Made by a program: the position numbers and the translations under genes
The notes under the pieces: model-generated
The model's database searches: none
The model's input: the letters and a program-made list of their open reading frames with translations, nothing else
What the model was told of the DNA's origin: nothing
From: Marinobacter halodurans
GTDB taxonomy: Bacteria; Pseudomonadota; Gammaproteobacteria; Pseudomonadales; Oleiphilaceae
Assembly: GCF_004327985.1 (NCBI RefSeq)
Contig: NZ_SJDL01000002.1
Coordinates: 124,001 to 188,000, forward strand
Direction of reading: 5' to 3'
Length of the DNA stretch: 64,000 nt
Part shown: positions 26,873 through 37,554 of the stretch, in pieces
Numbering within the stretch: position 1 is the first letter of the stretch
Layout of the letters: every line of letters starts with the position of its first letter

Positions 26873-27024
26873 CAGCGCTCGTCAGTAATATCCGAATACG
26901 GATCCAGCACGCTGGCGTACAGGTTCGTACCCGGTAGAATAGCGACTTTTCAGGCGGCCCGAGACCGGGTCTGACACCACTGGAGCGGCCGCCCCGACTG
27001 GACAGAGTGAGCAGAATCTTGAGT

Positions 27025-28068
27025 ATGTCCCGCCGTATGCCCGCCGAGTGGGCGCCCCAAAGCGCCGTCATGCTGACCTGGCCCCATGCCGGTACCGACT
27101 GGCAGGACCGGCTTGGCCTGGTCGACCCCGTTTTCGAAGCCATCGCGAAGGCCGTCCTGCGCTTTGAACACCTGGTTATCAGCTGCGAGGATCCGGAAAG
27201 GCTCCGGACTCTGGCCGAGTCCCTGAACGACTGGGCCCGTCGCCATGGACTGCCCGGACAGGTGCTGGCCAGCACGCTGCCCGCCAACGACACCTGGGCC
27301 CGGGATCATGGCCCCATCGCGGTTGTTGACGACGGGCTGAGACTGCTGGATTTCCGCTTCAACGCCTGGGGCGACAAGTTTCCCTGGGACAAGGACGATG
27401 CGCTCAACCGCGCCCTGTGCGAAGCGGGTCTGTTCGGCCGCACACCGCTGGAAGCGATCGACTTCGTGCTGGAAGGCGGTTCGATCGAATCCGATGGCCA
27501 GGGCACGATCCTGACGACCAGCGAATGCCTGCTCTCCCCCAGCCGCAATCCGGACTATGACCGCAACCAGATCGAAGGCATCCTGCGCGATACCCTCGGT
27601 GCGGAGCGGGTTCTATGGCTCAACCACGGCTATCTGGCCGGTGACGATACCGACAGCCATATCGACACCCTGGCGCGTTTCGTGGCCCCCGATCACATCT
27701 GCTACGTCCGGTGCGATGACGAAAGCGACGAGCATTATGCCGCACTGACCGCCATGGAAGACGAACTCCGCCAGTTCCGCACCGCGGATGGCCGCCCCTA
27801 CACCCTGACCGCCCTGCCCTGGCCGCAGGCCTGTTACGGCGATGAGGGCGAGCGCCTGCCGGCCACCTACGCCAACTTCCTGATCATCAACGGTGCCGTT
27901 CTGCTGCCGGTCTATGGTGTTCCAGGGGATGACGAGGCCTGCCGCGTGCTGCAGGAACTGTTCCCCGACCGGGAGGTCATCGCCATCGACTGCCAGCCCC
28001 TGATTCACCAGCATGGCAGCCTCCACTGCGTCACCATGCAATTGCCCGAGGGAGTCGTCCGCCCATGA
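27025..28068 (+). CDS. aguA: Agmatine deiminase
   Basis: This 347-residue enzyme hydrolyses agmatine to N-carbamoylputrescine and ammonia. Conserved parts include RMPAEWAPQSAVMLTWPH at the N-terminus, NDTWARDHGP, EGGSIESDG and the catalytic cysteine C335 in GSLHC near the C-terminus. I start at ATG 27025; a GTG six codons upstream is possible, and neither has a strong ribosome site. Its stop overlaps the next gene's start by 4 bases (ATGA). It supplies the first of two steps from agmatine to putrescine. Confidence 0.93.
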   Translation: MSRRMPAEWAPQSAVMLTWPHAGTDWQDRLGLVDPVFEAIAKAVLRFEHLVISCEDPERLRTLAESLNDWARRHGLPGQVLASTLPANDTWARDHGPIAVVDDGLRLLDFRFNAWGDKFPWDKDDALNRALCEAGLFGRTPLEAIDFVLEGGSIESDGQGTILTTSECLLSPSRNPDYDRNQIEGILRDTLGAERVLWLNHGYLAGDDTDSHIDTLARFVAPDHICYVRCDDESDEHYAALTAMEDELRQFRTADGRPYTLTALPWPQACYGDEGERLPATYANFLIINGAVLLPVYGVPGDDEACRVLQELFPDREVIAIDCQPLIHQHGSLHCVTMQLPEGVVRP

Positions 28069-28979
28069 GCGCACAACGCCAGCTACAGGTCGCCGCTATC
28101 CAGCAGACCTGCAGCAACGACAAGAACGTAAGCCTGGCCACTTCGGAAAAGCGGGTTCGCCAGGCGGCAGCCGACGGGGCGCAACTGGTTGTCCTGCAGG
28201 AACTGCACGCCACACTTTACTTCTGCCAGAACGAGGACACGGACACCTTCGACCTGGCCGAGCCCATTCCCGGCCCGACCTCCGAGCGACTGGCCGGCCT
28301 GGCCCGGGAACTGGGCATCGTTCTGGTGGGTTCGATATTCGAGCGGCGCATGAACGGCGTGTACCACAACACGGCCGTCGTGTTCGATACGGACGGCGCC
28401 CTCGCCGGCCTGTATCGCAAGATGCACATTCCCGACGACCCGGGCTTCTACGAGAAATTCTACTTCACGCCGGGGGACGCCACTTTCAACGACGGCCGGA
28501 GCGGCTTCACCCCCATCCAGACGTCCGTGGGCAAGCTGGGCGTGCTGGTCTGCTGGGACCAGTGGTATCCCGAGGCCGCGCGCCTGATGGCCCTGGCCGG
28601 CGCGGAAATCCTGATCTATCCCACCGCCATTGGCTGGGACGTGACCGACGAGCCCGCCGAGCAGCAGCGCCAACTGGAGGCCTGGGTCACGGTACAGCGG
28701 GGCCACGCTGTGGCCAACAACCTGCCGGTCATCGCACCCAACCGTGTCGGCACCGAGCCCCACCCGGAAGGGGTCGGCGGCGGTATCCGCTTCTGGGGCA
28801 ACAGTTTTATCTGTGGTCCGCAAGGCGAATTCCTGGCGCGAGCCGACGACACCGAAGAAACCATATTGCATGCCACGATCGACCGTGACCGCAGCGAGTC
28901 CATCCGTCGGATCTGGCCCTATCTGCGGGATCGGCGCATCGACGCCTACGGTGACATCATGCAGCGCGTGCGGGACTGA
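28065..28979 (+). CDS. aguB: N-carbamoylputrescine amidase
   Basis: This 304-residue nitrilase-superfamily enzyme converts N-carbamoylputrescine to putrescine, CO2 and ammonia. The catalytic triad is E46 (QELHAT), K119 (YRKMHIP) and C163 (VCWDQWYPE). FFTPGD-like spacing around YFTPGDATF and the agmatine deiminase partner support this over other nitrilases. It overlaps aguA by 4 bases and is followed by moxR after 8 bases, so all three may be one transcript. Confidence 0.93.
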   Translation: MSAQRQLQVAAIQQTCSNDKNVSLATSEKRVRQAAADGAQLVVLQELHATLYFCQNEDTDTFDLAEPIPGPTSERLAGLARELGIVLVGSIFERRMNGVYHNTAVVFDTDGALAGLYRKMHIPDDPGFYEKFYFTPGDATFNDGRSGFTPIQTSVGKLGVLVCWDQWYPEAARLMALAGAEILIYPTAIGWDVTDEPAEQQRQLEAWVTVQRGHAVANNLPVIAPNRVGTEPHPEGVGGGIRFWGNSFICGPQGEFLARADDTEETILHATIDRDRSESIRRIWPYLRDRRIDAYGDIMQRVRD

Positions 28980-28987
28980 GGGCTCCC

Positions 28988-29899
28988 ATGAAGAAGCTGA
29001 TCGATGCCACGGTCGGGCAACTCAACGGCATCCTCCTGGGCAAGGATCACCAGGTCCGCCTGGCCGTTTGCTGCCTGCTTGCCCGCGGGCACCTGCTGAT
29101 CGAGGACATCCCCGGCATGGGCAAGACCACCCTGTCTCACGCCATGGCCCGGGCAATGGATCTCAGCTACACCCGCATCCAGTTCACCAACGACCTGCTT
29201 CCGGCCGACGTCCTGGGCTTTTCCATGTACGACAGGGAAGCCGGCAGCCTGGTCTTTCACCCGGGCCCGATCTTCACACAGGTGGTCCTCGCCGACGAGA
29301 TCAACCGGGCATCACCGAGGACCCAGAGCGCACTGCTGGAGGCGATGGAAGAACGCCAGGTTTCGATCGAGGGAGAGACCCGGCCGCTGCCGGATCCGTT
29401 CTTCGTCATCGCCACCCAGAACCCGCTGGAACAGGGAGGCACGTTCCCGTTGCCGGAGTCGCAACTGGACCGTTTCCTGATGCGTATCGAACTCGGTTAC
29501 CCTGACCCGCGAGCCGAGCGGGCGTTACTGGAAGGTTCCGACCGCCGGGAATTGACCGAAAAACTCCGGCCCATTGTCAGCCGCGACGACCTGCAGGTCC
29601 TGCAACAGGCGGTCGACCGGGTCAAAACCAGCGGTCCGCTGCTGGACTACGTCCAGCGCATCCTTCAGCAGAGCCGGCAGATGCCCGGCCTGCTCTACGG
29701 TCTTTCGCCCCGCGCCGGGCTGGGCATGATCCGTGCAGCCCGCGCCTGGGCGCTGATGGATGGGCGCCACCATGTGTTGCCGGACGACGTCCAGGCGGTC
29801 TTCCCGGCCGTTGCCCGGCACCGCCTGGAACAGGGCGATCCCGCCCAGAGCCGCCAGCGGGTCCGGCAACTGCTCGAGCTGGTGCCGGTCCTGGCCTGA
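28988..29899 (+). CDS. MoxR-type AAA ATPase
   Basis: This 303-residue AAA+ ATPase has Walker A in IPGMGKTTLSHAMA (about residues 38-51), Walker B in VLADEINRA, and sensor 1 in FFVIATQNPLEQGG. MoxR proteins act as chaperones in assembly of metal-dependent enzymes or envelope complexes, usually beside DUF58 and von Willebrand proteins. None are here. The 8-base gap from aguB suggests co-transcription without an obvious functional link. The target is unknown. Confidence 0.88.
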   Translation: MKKLIDATVGQLNGILLGKDHQVRLAVCCLLARGHLLIEDIPGMGKTTLSHAMARAMDLSYTRIQFTNDLLPADVLGFSMYDREAGSLVFHPGPIFTQVVLADEINRASPRTQSALLEAMEERQVSIEGETRPLPDPFFVIATQNPLEQGGTFPLPESQLDRFLMRIELGYPDPRAERALLEGSDRRELTEKLRPIVSRDDLQVLQQAVDRVKTSGPLLDYVQRILQQSRQMPGLLYGLSPRAGLGMIRAARAWALMDGRHHVLPDDVQAVFPAVARHRLEQGDPAQSRQRVRQLLELVPVLA

Positions 29900-30036
29900 C
29901 AAGTCTATGCCCCGGCGCGGATATCCTGTCGGGCGACTCCGCCGTGCCAGGACCATAGCCCGGCGCAATAATCCGTATTGGGGCAATCAATTCAGGCGAG
30001 CCTTGCATTCGTGCTATTCTCGCCCCCATTTACTGA

Positions 30037-31038
<1,002 letters not shown>

Positions 31039-31049
31039 TCGCCATCAAC

Positions 31050-31080
31050 ACCGGGGTAAGCCGAACGGGCCTGCCCCGGT
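31050..31080 (+). terminator. Possible hairpin after trxB
   Basis: ACCGGGG and CCCCGGT form a 7-bp stem with a 17-base loop 11 bases past the trxB stop. No T-run follows, so it may attenuate rather than terminate. Confidence 0.35.
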
Positions 31081-31178
31081 CTCCCCTGAGCTTGCCGCTT
31101 TACCGTGTCGCCGCATCGAGCCCATGCTACGCTTGAATCAAGGAGCCCCCGGCATTCCCTGGAGCAGCCGATCCCAAG

Positions 31179-31892
31179 ATGACCTCATTGCCCTGGCTTG
31201 ATCCCGATGAACTCTGGTTCCCGTCTCCAGACGAAGCGCTGGACGAACCGGATGGCCTGCTGGCCATCGGAGGGGATCTTGCGCCCGAACGTCTGGAACT
31301 GGCGTATCGCAAAGGCATTTTTCCCTGGTTCAGCGACGAGCAACCGATCCTCTGGTGGTCGCCCAATCCCCGCTGCGTGCTCTTCCCCGGCGAAGTGCAT
31401 ATCGCCCGTCGCCTGCGACGGACACTGAACCAGGAGCGCTACCGGATTACCATCGACCGCAACTTTTCCGGGGTCATCCGCGGCTGCGCCGACGTCAGGG
31501 ACGAAGGAACCTGGATTACAGACGAAATGGAGCAGGCCTACAAGCGGCTTTTCCGCCGGGGCCTGGCCCATTCCTTCGAAGCCTGGAACGACAACAGCGA
31601 GCTGGTTGCCGGACTCTACGGCGTCGCCATCGGTCGCTGCTTCTTCGGTGAATCCATGTTCACGCGAGAAACCGACGCCTCCAAGATCGTCTTCGTTCAC
31701 GTCGCGCGCCAACTCGAGCAGTGGGGCTACGCCATGATGGATTGCCAGGTGGAGAACAATCACTTGATCAGCCTCGGGGCACGATGTATCCCGCGTTCCC
31801 GATTTTTATCTATACTGGGGGAAAACATCGATCAAACGCCCGGTCATCGCCAGTGGAACCTGGAATGGCACTGGACTCGAAGCGATCGGTAG
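31179..31892 (+). CDS. aat: Leucyl/phenylalanyl-tRNA-protein transferase
   Basis: This 237-residue enzyme adds Leu or Phe from aminoacyl-tRNA to N-terminal Lys or Arg of target proteins, making them N-degrons. Conserved blocks are GGDLAPERLELAYRKGIFPWF (in part), WWSPNPRCVLFP and EVVPGFEGM-like AWNDNSELVAGLYG with GRCFFGESMF. It lies 11 bases before bpt. ClpS and ClpA, which recognise and degrade such substrates, are encoded 3 kb downstream. Confidence 0.93.
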   Translation: MTSLPWLDPDELWFPSPDEALDEPDGLLAIGGDLAPERLELAYRKGIFPWFSDEQPILWWSPNPRCVLFPGEVHIARRLRRTLNQERYRITIDRNFSGVIRGCADVRDEGTWITDEMEQAYKRLFRRGLAHSFEAWNDNSELVAGLYGVAIGRCFFGESMFTRETDASKIVFVHVARQLEQWGYAMMDCQVENNHLISLGARCIPRSRFLSILGENIDQTPGHRQWNLEWHWTRSDR

Positions 31893-31903
31893 CAGGAGGT
31901 GTG

Positions 31904-32620
31904 ATGAGCAGCCTCAAAACACTGGTATTCTTCGCAACGCCCCCCCACGACTGCAGCTACCTGTCTGACCGCGAAGCAACGACGATGTTCGTCGACCCCC
32001 GGGCGCGCGTCGACAAGCGGCTGTACAGCCAACTGACGGCACTCGGCTTCCGGCGAAGCGGATCCCACTATTACCGCCCGCATTGTGAAAGCTGCAATGC
32101 CTGTATCCCGGTACGGCTCAATACCGAGGCGTTCCGGGCCAACCGCTCCCAAAGACGGGTCTGGAAGCGTAACGAAGACATTACGTTCCGGCTGGCACCG
32201 GCCCGCTTCCAGGAAAATTACTACCGCCTATATGCGCGCTATATTGAGCAGCGGCATTACGATGGCGACATGTACCCGCCATCCCGGGAACAGTTCACAT
32301 CGTTCCTGGTAGAAGGTGCCAACCAGAGCGAATTCCTGGAAATGTGGCGGGACGACACGCTGGTTGGACTGGCCGTTGTCGATGCCCTCGATGACGGTCT
32401 GTCGGCCATTTACACCCTGTTCGACCCCCAGGAAGAGGACCGCAGCCTGGGCACCCTGGCGATTCTCTGGCAGATCGAAGAAACCCGCAGGCGGCGACTT
32501 CCCTTCCTTTACCTGGGATACTGGATACGCGAGTGCCGCAAGATGAACTACAAGGCACGCTTCAAGCCACTGGAGGCCCTGATCGGCGGCCACTGGCAGG
32601 AGCTGATAGCCACTGGCTGA
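31904..32620 (+). CDS. bpt: Aspartate/glutamate leucyltransferase
   Basis: This 238-residue enzyme, of the arginyltransferase (ATE) family, in bacteria adds Leu to N-terminal Asp or Glu. Cysteines in HCESCNACIPVR and the Y-WIRECRKMNYKARF segment near the C-terminus are conserved. The ATG at 31904 has a perfect AGGAGGT site; the frame is open 61 codons more inside aat and is not used. With aat it covers two substrate classes of the N-degron pathway. Confidence 0.93.
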   Translation: MSSLKTLVFFATPPHDCSYLSDREATTMFVDPRARVDKRLYSQLTALGFRRSGSHYYRPHCESCNACIPVRLNTEAFRANRSQRRVWKRNEDITFRLAPARFQENYYRLYARYIEQRHYDGDMYPPSREQFTSFLVEGANQSEFLEMWRDDTLVGLAVVDALDDGLSAIYTLFDPQEEDRSLGTLAILWQIEETRRRRLPFLYLGYWIRECRKMNYKARFKPLEALIGGHWQELIATG

Positions 32621-32819
32621 TCCCGGCCCGCGGGGCCGCTCCAGCCGGCAAGGCAGGATTTGCCGCGGCAGACGCGCGATTTTTGCCATACGTTCATAAT
32701 TCAGGCAGAATTGCGCACATTTATGGCGACGGGCGTCGGGGTACCCTTGATTTTTTCCGTATCGACCCGACGTTACTGAATCGCACCCCATACGTTAATG
32801 ATTGTGAGGTTTCTACTGA

Positions 32820-33038
32820 ATGGCAAAATCTGATGTCATTGAAATGGAAGGCGTCATCATCGACACCCTTCCGAACACCATGTTCCGTGTCGAATTGAGC
32901 AACGGCCATGTTGTCACTGCACACATCTCCGGCAAGATGCGGAAAAACTATATCCGTATCCTGACCGGCGACAAGGTCAAGGTTGAGCTGACTCCCTACG
33001 ACCTGAGCAAAGGCCGCATCGTATACCGCGCCCGCTAA
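32820..33038 (+). CDS. infA: Translation initiation factor IF-1
   Basis: This 72-residue protein is a single S1/OB domain with the family signatures [20 protein letters not shown] and [20 protein letters not shown]. It binds the ribosomal A site during initiation. It follows bpt by 199 bases and has its own terminator, so it likely has its own promoter. Position between bpt and clpA is conserved in Pseudomonas. Confidence 0.97.
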   Translation: MAKSDVIEMEGVIIDTLPNTMFRVELSNGHVVTAHISGKMRKNYIRILTGDKVKVELTPYDLSKGRIVYRAR

Positions 33039-33080
33039 CACGCTCCGACGCCGAACGCACCAGGTCGTTCGTGCGCCAAT

Positions 33081-33110
33081 AAAAAACCCCGTATAGGCAC
33101 GGGTTTTTTT
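33081..33110 (+). terminator. Intrinsic terminator of infA
   Basis: A CCCGT/ACGGG stem flanked by A6 and T7 runs lies about 40 bases past the stop. It can also work in reverse because of its A-run. Confidence 0.85.
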
Positions 33111-33127
33111 ATTGCTGGTCACATAGG

Positions 33128-33153
33128 AAACCCGCTTCCGCGGAAGCGGGTTT
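33128..33153. terminator. Perfect palindromic terminator between infA and clpA
   Basis: AAACCCGCTTCCG and its exact reverse complement abut without a loop (26 bp). In RNA the centre opens to a short loop. It sits 15 bases past the clpA stop on the minus strand and backs up the infA terminator. Confidence 0.75.
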
Positions 33154-33168
33154 TCAGGGCTGGGGGAC

Positions 33169-35436
33169 TTACACGGCTTCGGCCGGCTCGTTCTCGTATT
33201 CGAAGACCAGCTCGTCGTCCTTGAGGTGAACGTGAACCTCACCCCCACTCTCGGCGAGGGCGCCAAACAGGATCTGCTCGGCCAGCGGCCGTTTGATCTT
33301 GTCCTGGATCAGGCGTGACATCGGACGAGCGCCCATGGTCACATCATAACCCTTGTCGGCGAGCCAGAGTTTGGCCTCATCATCCACATGCAGGACAACC
33401 CGCTTCTCGTCCAGCTGCGCCTGCAGTTCCGTCAGGAACTTGTCGACCACATGCGTGATCGTATCGCGCTGCAGGTCGGCAAACTGGATGATGCCGTCCA
33501 GGCGGTTGCGGAATTCCGGCGTGAAGGTTTTGGTAATGACTTCCATACCATCCGTGCTGTGGTCCTGCTCGCTGAAGCCGATGGACCGGCGGGTCATGGT
33601 TTCCGCACCCGCGTTGGTGGTCATCACCAGGATCACGTGGCGGAAGTCCGCCTTGCGGCCGTTGTTGTCGGTCAGCGTACCGTGGTCCATCACCTGCAGC
33701 AGCAGGTTGAACACTTCCGGATGCGCCTTCTCGATCTCATCCAGCAGCAGCACGCAGTGCGGCTGCTTGTTGACCGCCTCGGTCAGCAAACCACCCTGGT
33801 CGAACCCGACATAGCCCGGAGGCGCGCCGATCAACCGCGACACGGTATGGCGCTCCATGTACTCGGACATGTCGAAGCGAACCAGTTCGATCCCCAGGAT
33901 CTTCGCCAACTGGCGGGTCACCTCGGTCTTGCCCACACCGGTCGGACCGGCGAACAGGAAGGCCCCTTCCGGCTTCTCCGGCGCTTTCAGGCCGGCACGG
34001 GCCAGCTTGATGGCGGTGGACAGGCTCTCGATGGCGCGATCCTGACCGAAGACCACCATCTTGAGATCCCGCTCCAGGTTGCGCAGCAGGTCCTTGTCGC
34101 TGGTGGACACGTTCTTCGGCGGAATCCGCGCGATCGTGGCGACCACGTCCTCGATGGACGACACACCGATCACCTTGCGACGCTTGTTGGCCGGCAACAA
34201 ACGCTGACGGGCGCCGGCCTCGTCGATCACATCGATCGCCTTGTCCGGCAGGTGCCGGTCGGTAATGTACCGATCCGCCAGTTCCGCCGCCACACGCAGG
34301 GCCTTGTCGGTGTACTTGAGATCATGGTGCTTCTCGAAGTGCGACTTCAGGCCCCGCAGGATCTGATAGGTGTCATCCACGCTGGGCTCATTGACGTCGA
34401 TTTTCTGGAAGCGACGGGCCAGCGCGCTGTCCTTCTCGAAAATGCCACGGAACTCGGAGAAGGTCGTTGAGCCGATGCAGCGGATTTCACCGGAACTCAG
34501 CAACGGCTTGAGCAGGTTGGAGGCGTCCATCACGCCACCGGAAGCCGACCCCGCCCCGATGATGGTATGGATCTCGTCAATAAACAGGATCGCGTGATCC
34601 TCTTTCTTGAGCTCCGCCAGCAATCCCTTGAACCGCTTCTCGAAATCGCCGCGATACTTGGTACCGGCCAACAGCGCGCCAAGATCCAGGGAATAGACCA
34701 CGGCGTCGGAAATCACATCCGGCACCTGGCCGTCGACGATGCGCTTCGCCAGCCCTTCGGCGATGGCGGTCTTGCCGACGCCGGCCTCCCCGACCAGCAG
34801 CGGGTTGTTCTTGCGGCGGCGCACCAGGATCTGGACCACCCGCTCGACTTCATGCTCGCGGCCGATCAGCGGATCGATCCGTCCCAGACGAGCCTGTTCG
34901 TTCAGGTTCGTGGCATAGCTTTCCAGAGGTTTGGAGGATGTACCGTCCTCACCGACCTCTTCCTGGGTGTGGTCGGCACCCTCCTGATCCTCGCTGCCCT
35001 GGACGCGGGAAATGCCGTGGGAGACGTAGTTCACCACGTCGATACGGGCAATGTTCTGCTTCTTCAGGACGTAAACCGCCTGGCTTTCCTGTTCGCTGAA
35101 GATAGCAACCAGCACGTTGGCTCCGGTGACTTCCTTCTTGCCGGAGGACTGCACATGGAAGACGGCCCGCTGCAACACACGCTGGAAGCCCAGTGTCGGC
35201 TGGGTTTCGCGCTCGCTGTCGTTGTGGGGGATGAGGGGCGTGGTTGAATCCACGAACTCCAGGAGCTCTTCCTGGAGCCGCTGAAGATCCGCGCCGCACG
35301 CCTTGAGGACGCCAACGGCCGAGTCATTGTCCAGCAGAGCCAACAACAGGTGCTCTACGGTCATGAACTCGTGACGCTTGTCCCGGGCGTTCTTGAACGC
35401 AGTGTTCAGCGTGATTTCGAGATCTTTACTAAGCAT
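33169..35436 (-). CDS. clpA: ATP-dependent Clp protease ATPase subunit ClpA
   Basis: This 755-residue unfoldase feeds substrates to ClpP. The N-domain (about 1-145) binds ClpS. Two AAA+ modules follow, with Walker [14 protein letters not shown] (first) and [13 protein letters not shown] (second) and Walker [13 protein letters not shown] and [11 protein letters not shown]. An IGF tripeptide (SIGFSEQD) fits the ClpP-docking loop. I start at ATG 35436, four codons inside a longer frame, giving [14 protein letters not shown]. It lies 18 bases after clpS. Confidence 0.95.
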   Translation of the reverse strand: MLSKDLEITLNTAFKNARDKRHEFMTVEHLLLALLDNDSAVGVLKACGADLQRLQEELLEFVDSTTPLIPHNDSERETQPTLGFQRVLQRAVFHVQSSGKKEVTGANVLVAIFSEQESQAVYVLKKQNIARIDVVNYVSHGISRVQGSEDQEGADHTQEEVGEDGTSSKPLESYATNLNEQARLGRIDPLIGREHEVERVVQILVRRRKNNPLLVGEAGVGKTAIAEGLAKRIVDGQVPDVISDAVVYSLDLGALLAGTKYRGDFEKRFKGLLAELKKEDHAILFIDEIHTIIGAGSASGGVMDASNLLKPLLSSGEIRCIGSTTFSEFRGIFEKDSALARRFQKIDVNEPSVDDTYQILRGLKSHFEKHHDLKYTDKALRVAAELADRYITDRHLPDKAIDVIDEAGARQRLLPANKRRKVIGVSSIEDVVATIARIPPKNVSTSDKDLLRNLERDLKMVVFGQDRAIESLSTAIKLARAGLKAPEKPEGAFLFAGPTGVGKTEVTRQLAKILGIELVRFDMSEYMERHTVSRLIGAPPGYVGFDQGGLLTEAVNKQPHCVLLLDEIEKAHPEVFNLLLQVMDHGTLTDNNGRKADFRHVILVMTTNAGAETMTRRSIGFSEQDHSTDGMEVITKTFTPEFRNRLDGIIQFADLQRDTITHVVDKFLTELQAQLDEKRVVLHVDDEAKLWLADKGYDVTMGARPMSRLIQDKIKRPLAEQILFGALAESGGEVHVHLKDDELVFEYENEPAEAV

Positions 35437-35454
35437 GGGCCACCCCAAGGTCTA

Positions 35455-35817
35455 TCAGTCCGCACGTTCAATCTCGCAAAGCAGTGGGTGTTCGCACTCC
35501 GAGGAATACTGGTTCACCTGGGCTGCTTTGGTCTCCGCGATGTCACGGGTGTATACCCCACATACGGCTTTTCCCTGCGTATGGACGAGCAGCATCACCT
35601 GCGTCGCCTTTTCTTCGTTCATACCGAAGAATTTCATCAGGACATCAACGACGAAGTCCATCGGTGTGTAATCGTCGTTGAGAAGCACCACCCGGTATCG
35701 CGCCGGGCGCTTGAGGGCTGGCTTCTCAGGGGATACAGCCAGACCGTCTTCGCGATCCGGGTCCTGATCACTGTCCCCCTGATTCAATATTAGTCGAGAA
35801 TTTTCGATGTTCCGCAT
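35455..35817 (-). CDS. clpS: ClpS adaptor
   Basis: This 120-residue adaptor delivers proteins with bulky N-terminal residues to ClpAP. After a flexible N-terminal tail of about 40 residues the conserved core starts [20 protein letters not shown], and [19 protein letters not shown] completes it. It is 18 bases upstream of clpA in one operon. With aat and bpt nearby it completes the bacterial N-degron pathway in one locus. Confidence 0.95.
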   Translation of the reverse strand: MRNIENSRLILNQGDSDQDPDREDGLAVSPEKPALKRPARYRVVLLNDDYTPMDFVVDVLMKFFGMNEEKATQVMLLVHTQGKAVCGVYTRDIAETKAAQVNQYSSECEHPLLCEIERAD

Positions 35818-36008
35818 GGTTCTTTACCGGATTTTAGATACTCGGGACGTTGCCGAGTTCCGCTCCTTCACTCAAGGTGGATGCCGACCGGCGCCTTTTC
35901 AAGACGCTGCGGTTATAAAGCGGTATCTTTTGGAGTATTCCGCATTGAATGTGCAGTTTCCCGCATAAAATGGAAGGCTGGCTACCCTACAATGCCCTGC
36001 AAAAAGAC

Positions 36009-36026
36009 GTTACCGGAATCGGTAAC
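36009..36026. repeat. Perfect inverted repeat, possible operator
   Basis: GTTACCG-GAAT-CGGTAAC has 7-bp arms around 4 bases. It could be a binding site for a dimeric regulator or a small RNA hairpin. It lies 190 bases upstream of clpS and 300 upstream of cspD. Confidence 0.35.
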
Positions 36027-36214
36027 ACACGGATATGCAGGCTCTGGAGCACCACTTTCAACCCGTCCACCGGGACCTTGTCCAGCCCCGATCGGCTCCA
36101 CCCACGACCCGTTTCATATTAACGCTTACGATGCCCGGTCAACCAGCACTTTGCCTATTGACTCTGTGCGAATATTGGTCAACAGTAGATTTGGCAATGT
36201 AAAATTATGTAAAG

Positions 36215-36248
36215 CCAGGATAGAACCTGGTCCGGAGCCGTTACCAGG
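36215..36248 (+). promoter_or_regulatory. Mutually exclusive hairpins in cspD leader
   Basis: CCTGG at 36226-36230 can pair with CCAGG upstream (36215-36219, 6-base loop) or, with one more pair, with ACCAGG downstream (36243-36248, 11-base loop). Competing hairpins in a cold-shock leader could act as a temperature switch. This is read by eye only. Confidence 0.3.
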
Positions 36249-36326
36249 ACTGTATTGTTCTGGATCGGGATTTTTAAGTTAATGAAAATCAATAATAAGA
36301 CGAGCAGGAAAACAAGGGAGTGAATC

Positions 36327-36647
36327 ATGCCTCAAGGCAAAGTGAAGTGGTTCAATAATGCCAAGGGTTACGGCTTTATCATAGAAGACGGGGGCAGCGA
36401 AGACCTGTTCGCTCACTTCTCAGCTGTACAGATGGATGGCTACAAAACGCTCAAGGCCGGCCAGACCGTCAGCTTCGAGAAGAAGCCAAGCGACAAGGGA
36501 ACGCATGCCGTTAATATCGTTCCCCTGGATCGCCTCGAAAAACGTGACGCGCCTCCGAAAAAGGCCGCCAACGCAGAACACGATGAGGCCGGCTCGGAAA
36601 CCTCCGACGCCACCCAGGACAATCCGCTCCGGACAGCCCACGCCTGA
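36327..36647 (+). CDS. cspD: Cold-shock domain protein CspD-like
   Basis: This 106-residue protein has one cold-shock domain with RNP1 KGYGFI and RNP2 LFAHFS, binding single-stranded DNA or RNA. A hydrophilic, acidic tail of about 35 residues follows the domain, longer than in CspA (70 residues). CspD in E. coli inhibits replication and is degraded by Lon. The ribosome site is AAGGGAG. Position beside clpS is conserved in gammaproteobacteria. It has its own terminator. Confidence 0.88.
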   Translation: MPQGKVKWFNNAKGYGFIIEDGGSEDLFAHFSAVQMDGYKTLKAGQTVSFEKKPSDKGTHAVNIVPLDRLEKRDAPPKKAANAEHDEAGSETSDATQDNPLRTAHA

Positions 36648-36733
36648 CGGAGCGCAGCATAACCACCTCACGAATGGGCTGGGGTGGTCTTCGGGGCCTG
36701 CCAAAGGCAGGTCAGTGTGGCCGTTTGTGCCAC

Positions 36734-36752
36734 GCCCCGTACTGAACGGGGC
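36734..36752 (+). repeat. Hairpin in cspD 3' region
   Basis: GCCCCGT-ACTGA-ACGGGGC is a strong 7-bp stem, 5-base loop, 24 bases before the true terminator. It has no T-run. It may stabilise the mRNA 3' end or belong to a small 3'-derived RNA. Confidence 0.4.
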
Positions 36753-36775
36753 ACAGGAAGCCTATAAATTCCCAT

Positions 36776-36809
36776 AAAAAGCCGACGGTCTGGGGGCGTC
36801 GGCTTTTTT
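36776..36809 (+). terminator. Intrinsic terminator of cspD
   Basis: GCCGAC/GTCGGC stem with an A5 run before and T6 run after, 11-base loop. It is 129 bases past the stop codon. Confidence 0.85.
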
Positions 36810-36945
36810 ATTGCCCCGCGCGGTCCGACGGCCATCCTGGCTTACTAACGATCCCGTCATAGTGGTCGCGATCCGGCTCCTGTAACATCCTGGCGTATAT
36901 CGGTACCTACTCCAGAATTACCCTTTAATGCCGGAACGTCATCCC

Positions 36946-37554
36946 ATGGCCACTCTGATCCTGCTCAACAAGCCCTTTAATGTGCTATGTCAGTTCACCG
37001 ACAATGAGGGACGCTCGACCCTGGCTGATTTCGTCGGGCAATCCAGCGTCTATCCCGCTGGCCGCCTGGATTATGACTCCGAGGGGCTGGTCCTGCTGAC
37101 CGACGACGGGCAGCTGCAGCACCGCATCGCCTCTCCCCGGCAGAAAATGCCGAAGACCTATTGGGTGCAGGTCGACGGCGAGATCGACGACGCGGCACTG
37201 GAGCGGCTTGAGAAAGGTGTTGACCTGAAGGATGGTCCGACACGCCCCGCTACGGCCCGACACCTGGGCGAACCCGAGATCTGGCCGCGCCATCCGCCCG
37301 TGCGTTACCGGGCCAATGTACCGACGAGCTGGATCGAGCTGACCATTACCGAGGGCCGCAACCGGCAGGTCAGACGGATGACCGCTGCCGTCGGCTTCCC
37401 GACGCTGCGGCTGATCCGCCGTGCTGTCGGTGACTGGAGCATCGATAACCTGGCCCCCGGGGAAAGTCGCTCACTCAGCATTCACCTGCCTGCCGCGGCA
37501 GCAAAAACCTCTCGTGGCCAGGGCAGGCCCAGAGCCAAGAAAAGGAACCGATAA
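36946..37554 (+). CDS. rluE: 23S rRNA pseudouridine synthase RluE-like
   Basis: This 202-residue enzyme converts a uridine of 23S rRNA (U2457 in E. coli for RluE) to pseudouridine. The catalytic aspartate D42 is in AGRLDYDSEGL. It lacks an S4 domain and starts LILLNKPFNVLCQF, which is the RluE subgroup. EGRNRQVRRMTAAVG is the second conserved block. A basic tail follows. I start at ATG 36946; another ATG lies six codons upstream. The next gene starts right after its stop. Confidence 0.87.
   Translation: MATLILLNKPFNVLCQFTDNEGRSTLADFVGQSSVYPAGRLDYDSEGLVLLTDDGQLQHRIASPRQKMPKTYWVQVDGEIDDAALERLEKGVDLKDGPTRPATARHLGEPEIWPRHPPVRYRANVPTSWIELTITEGRNRQVRRMTAAVGFPTLRLIRRAVGDWSIDNLAPGESRSLSIHLPAAAAKTSRGQGRPRAKKRNR

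Larger units (their letters stand above)
35818..36326. other. Long divergent region between clpS and cspD
   Basis: This region of 509 bases is AT-richer than its surroundings. It contains a perfect 7-bp inverted repeat (36009-36026), a TTGGTC/TAAAAT pair (36175-36205, spacing 19) that is a weak cspD promoter, and alternative hairpins in the leader (36215-36248). A 133-codon open frame at 35881-36282 looks non-coding. The cspD leader of about 115 bases is in keeping with cold-shock genes. Confidence 0.5.

Noticed and set aside
35881-36282. 133-codon open frame between clpS and cspD
   Set aside because: It is Pro/Ser-rich without domain features, lacks a ribosome site and overlaps the cspD leader.
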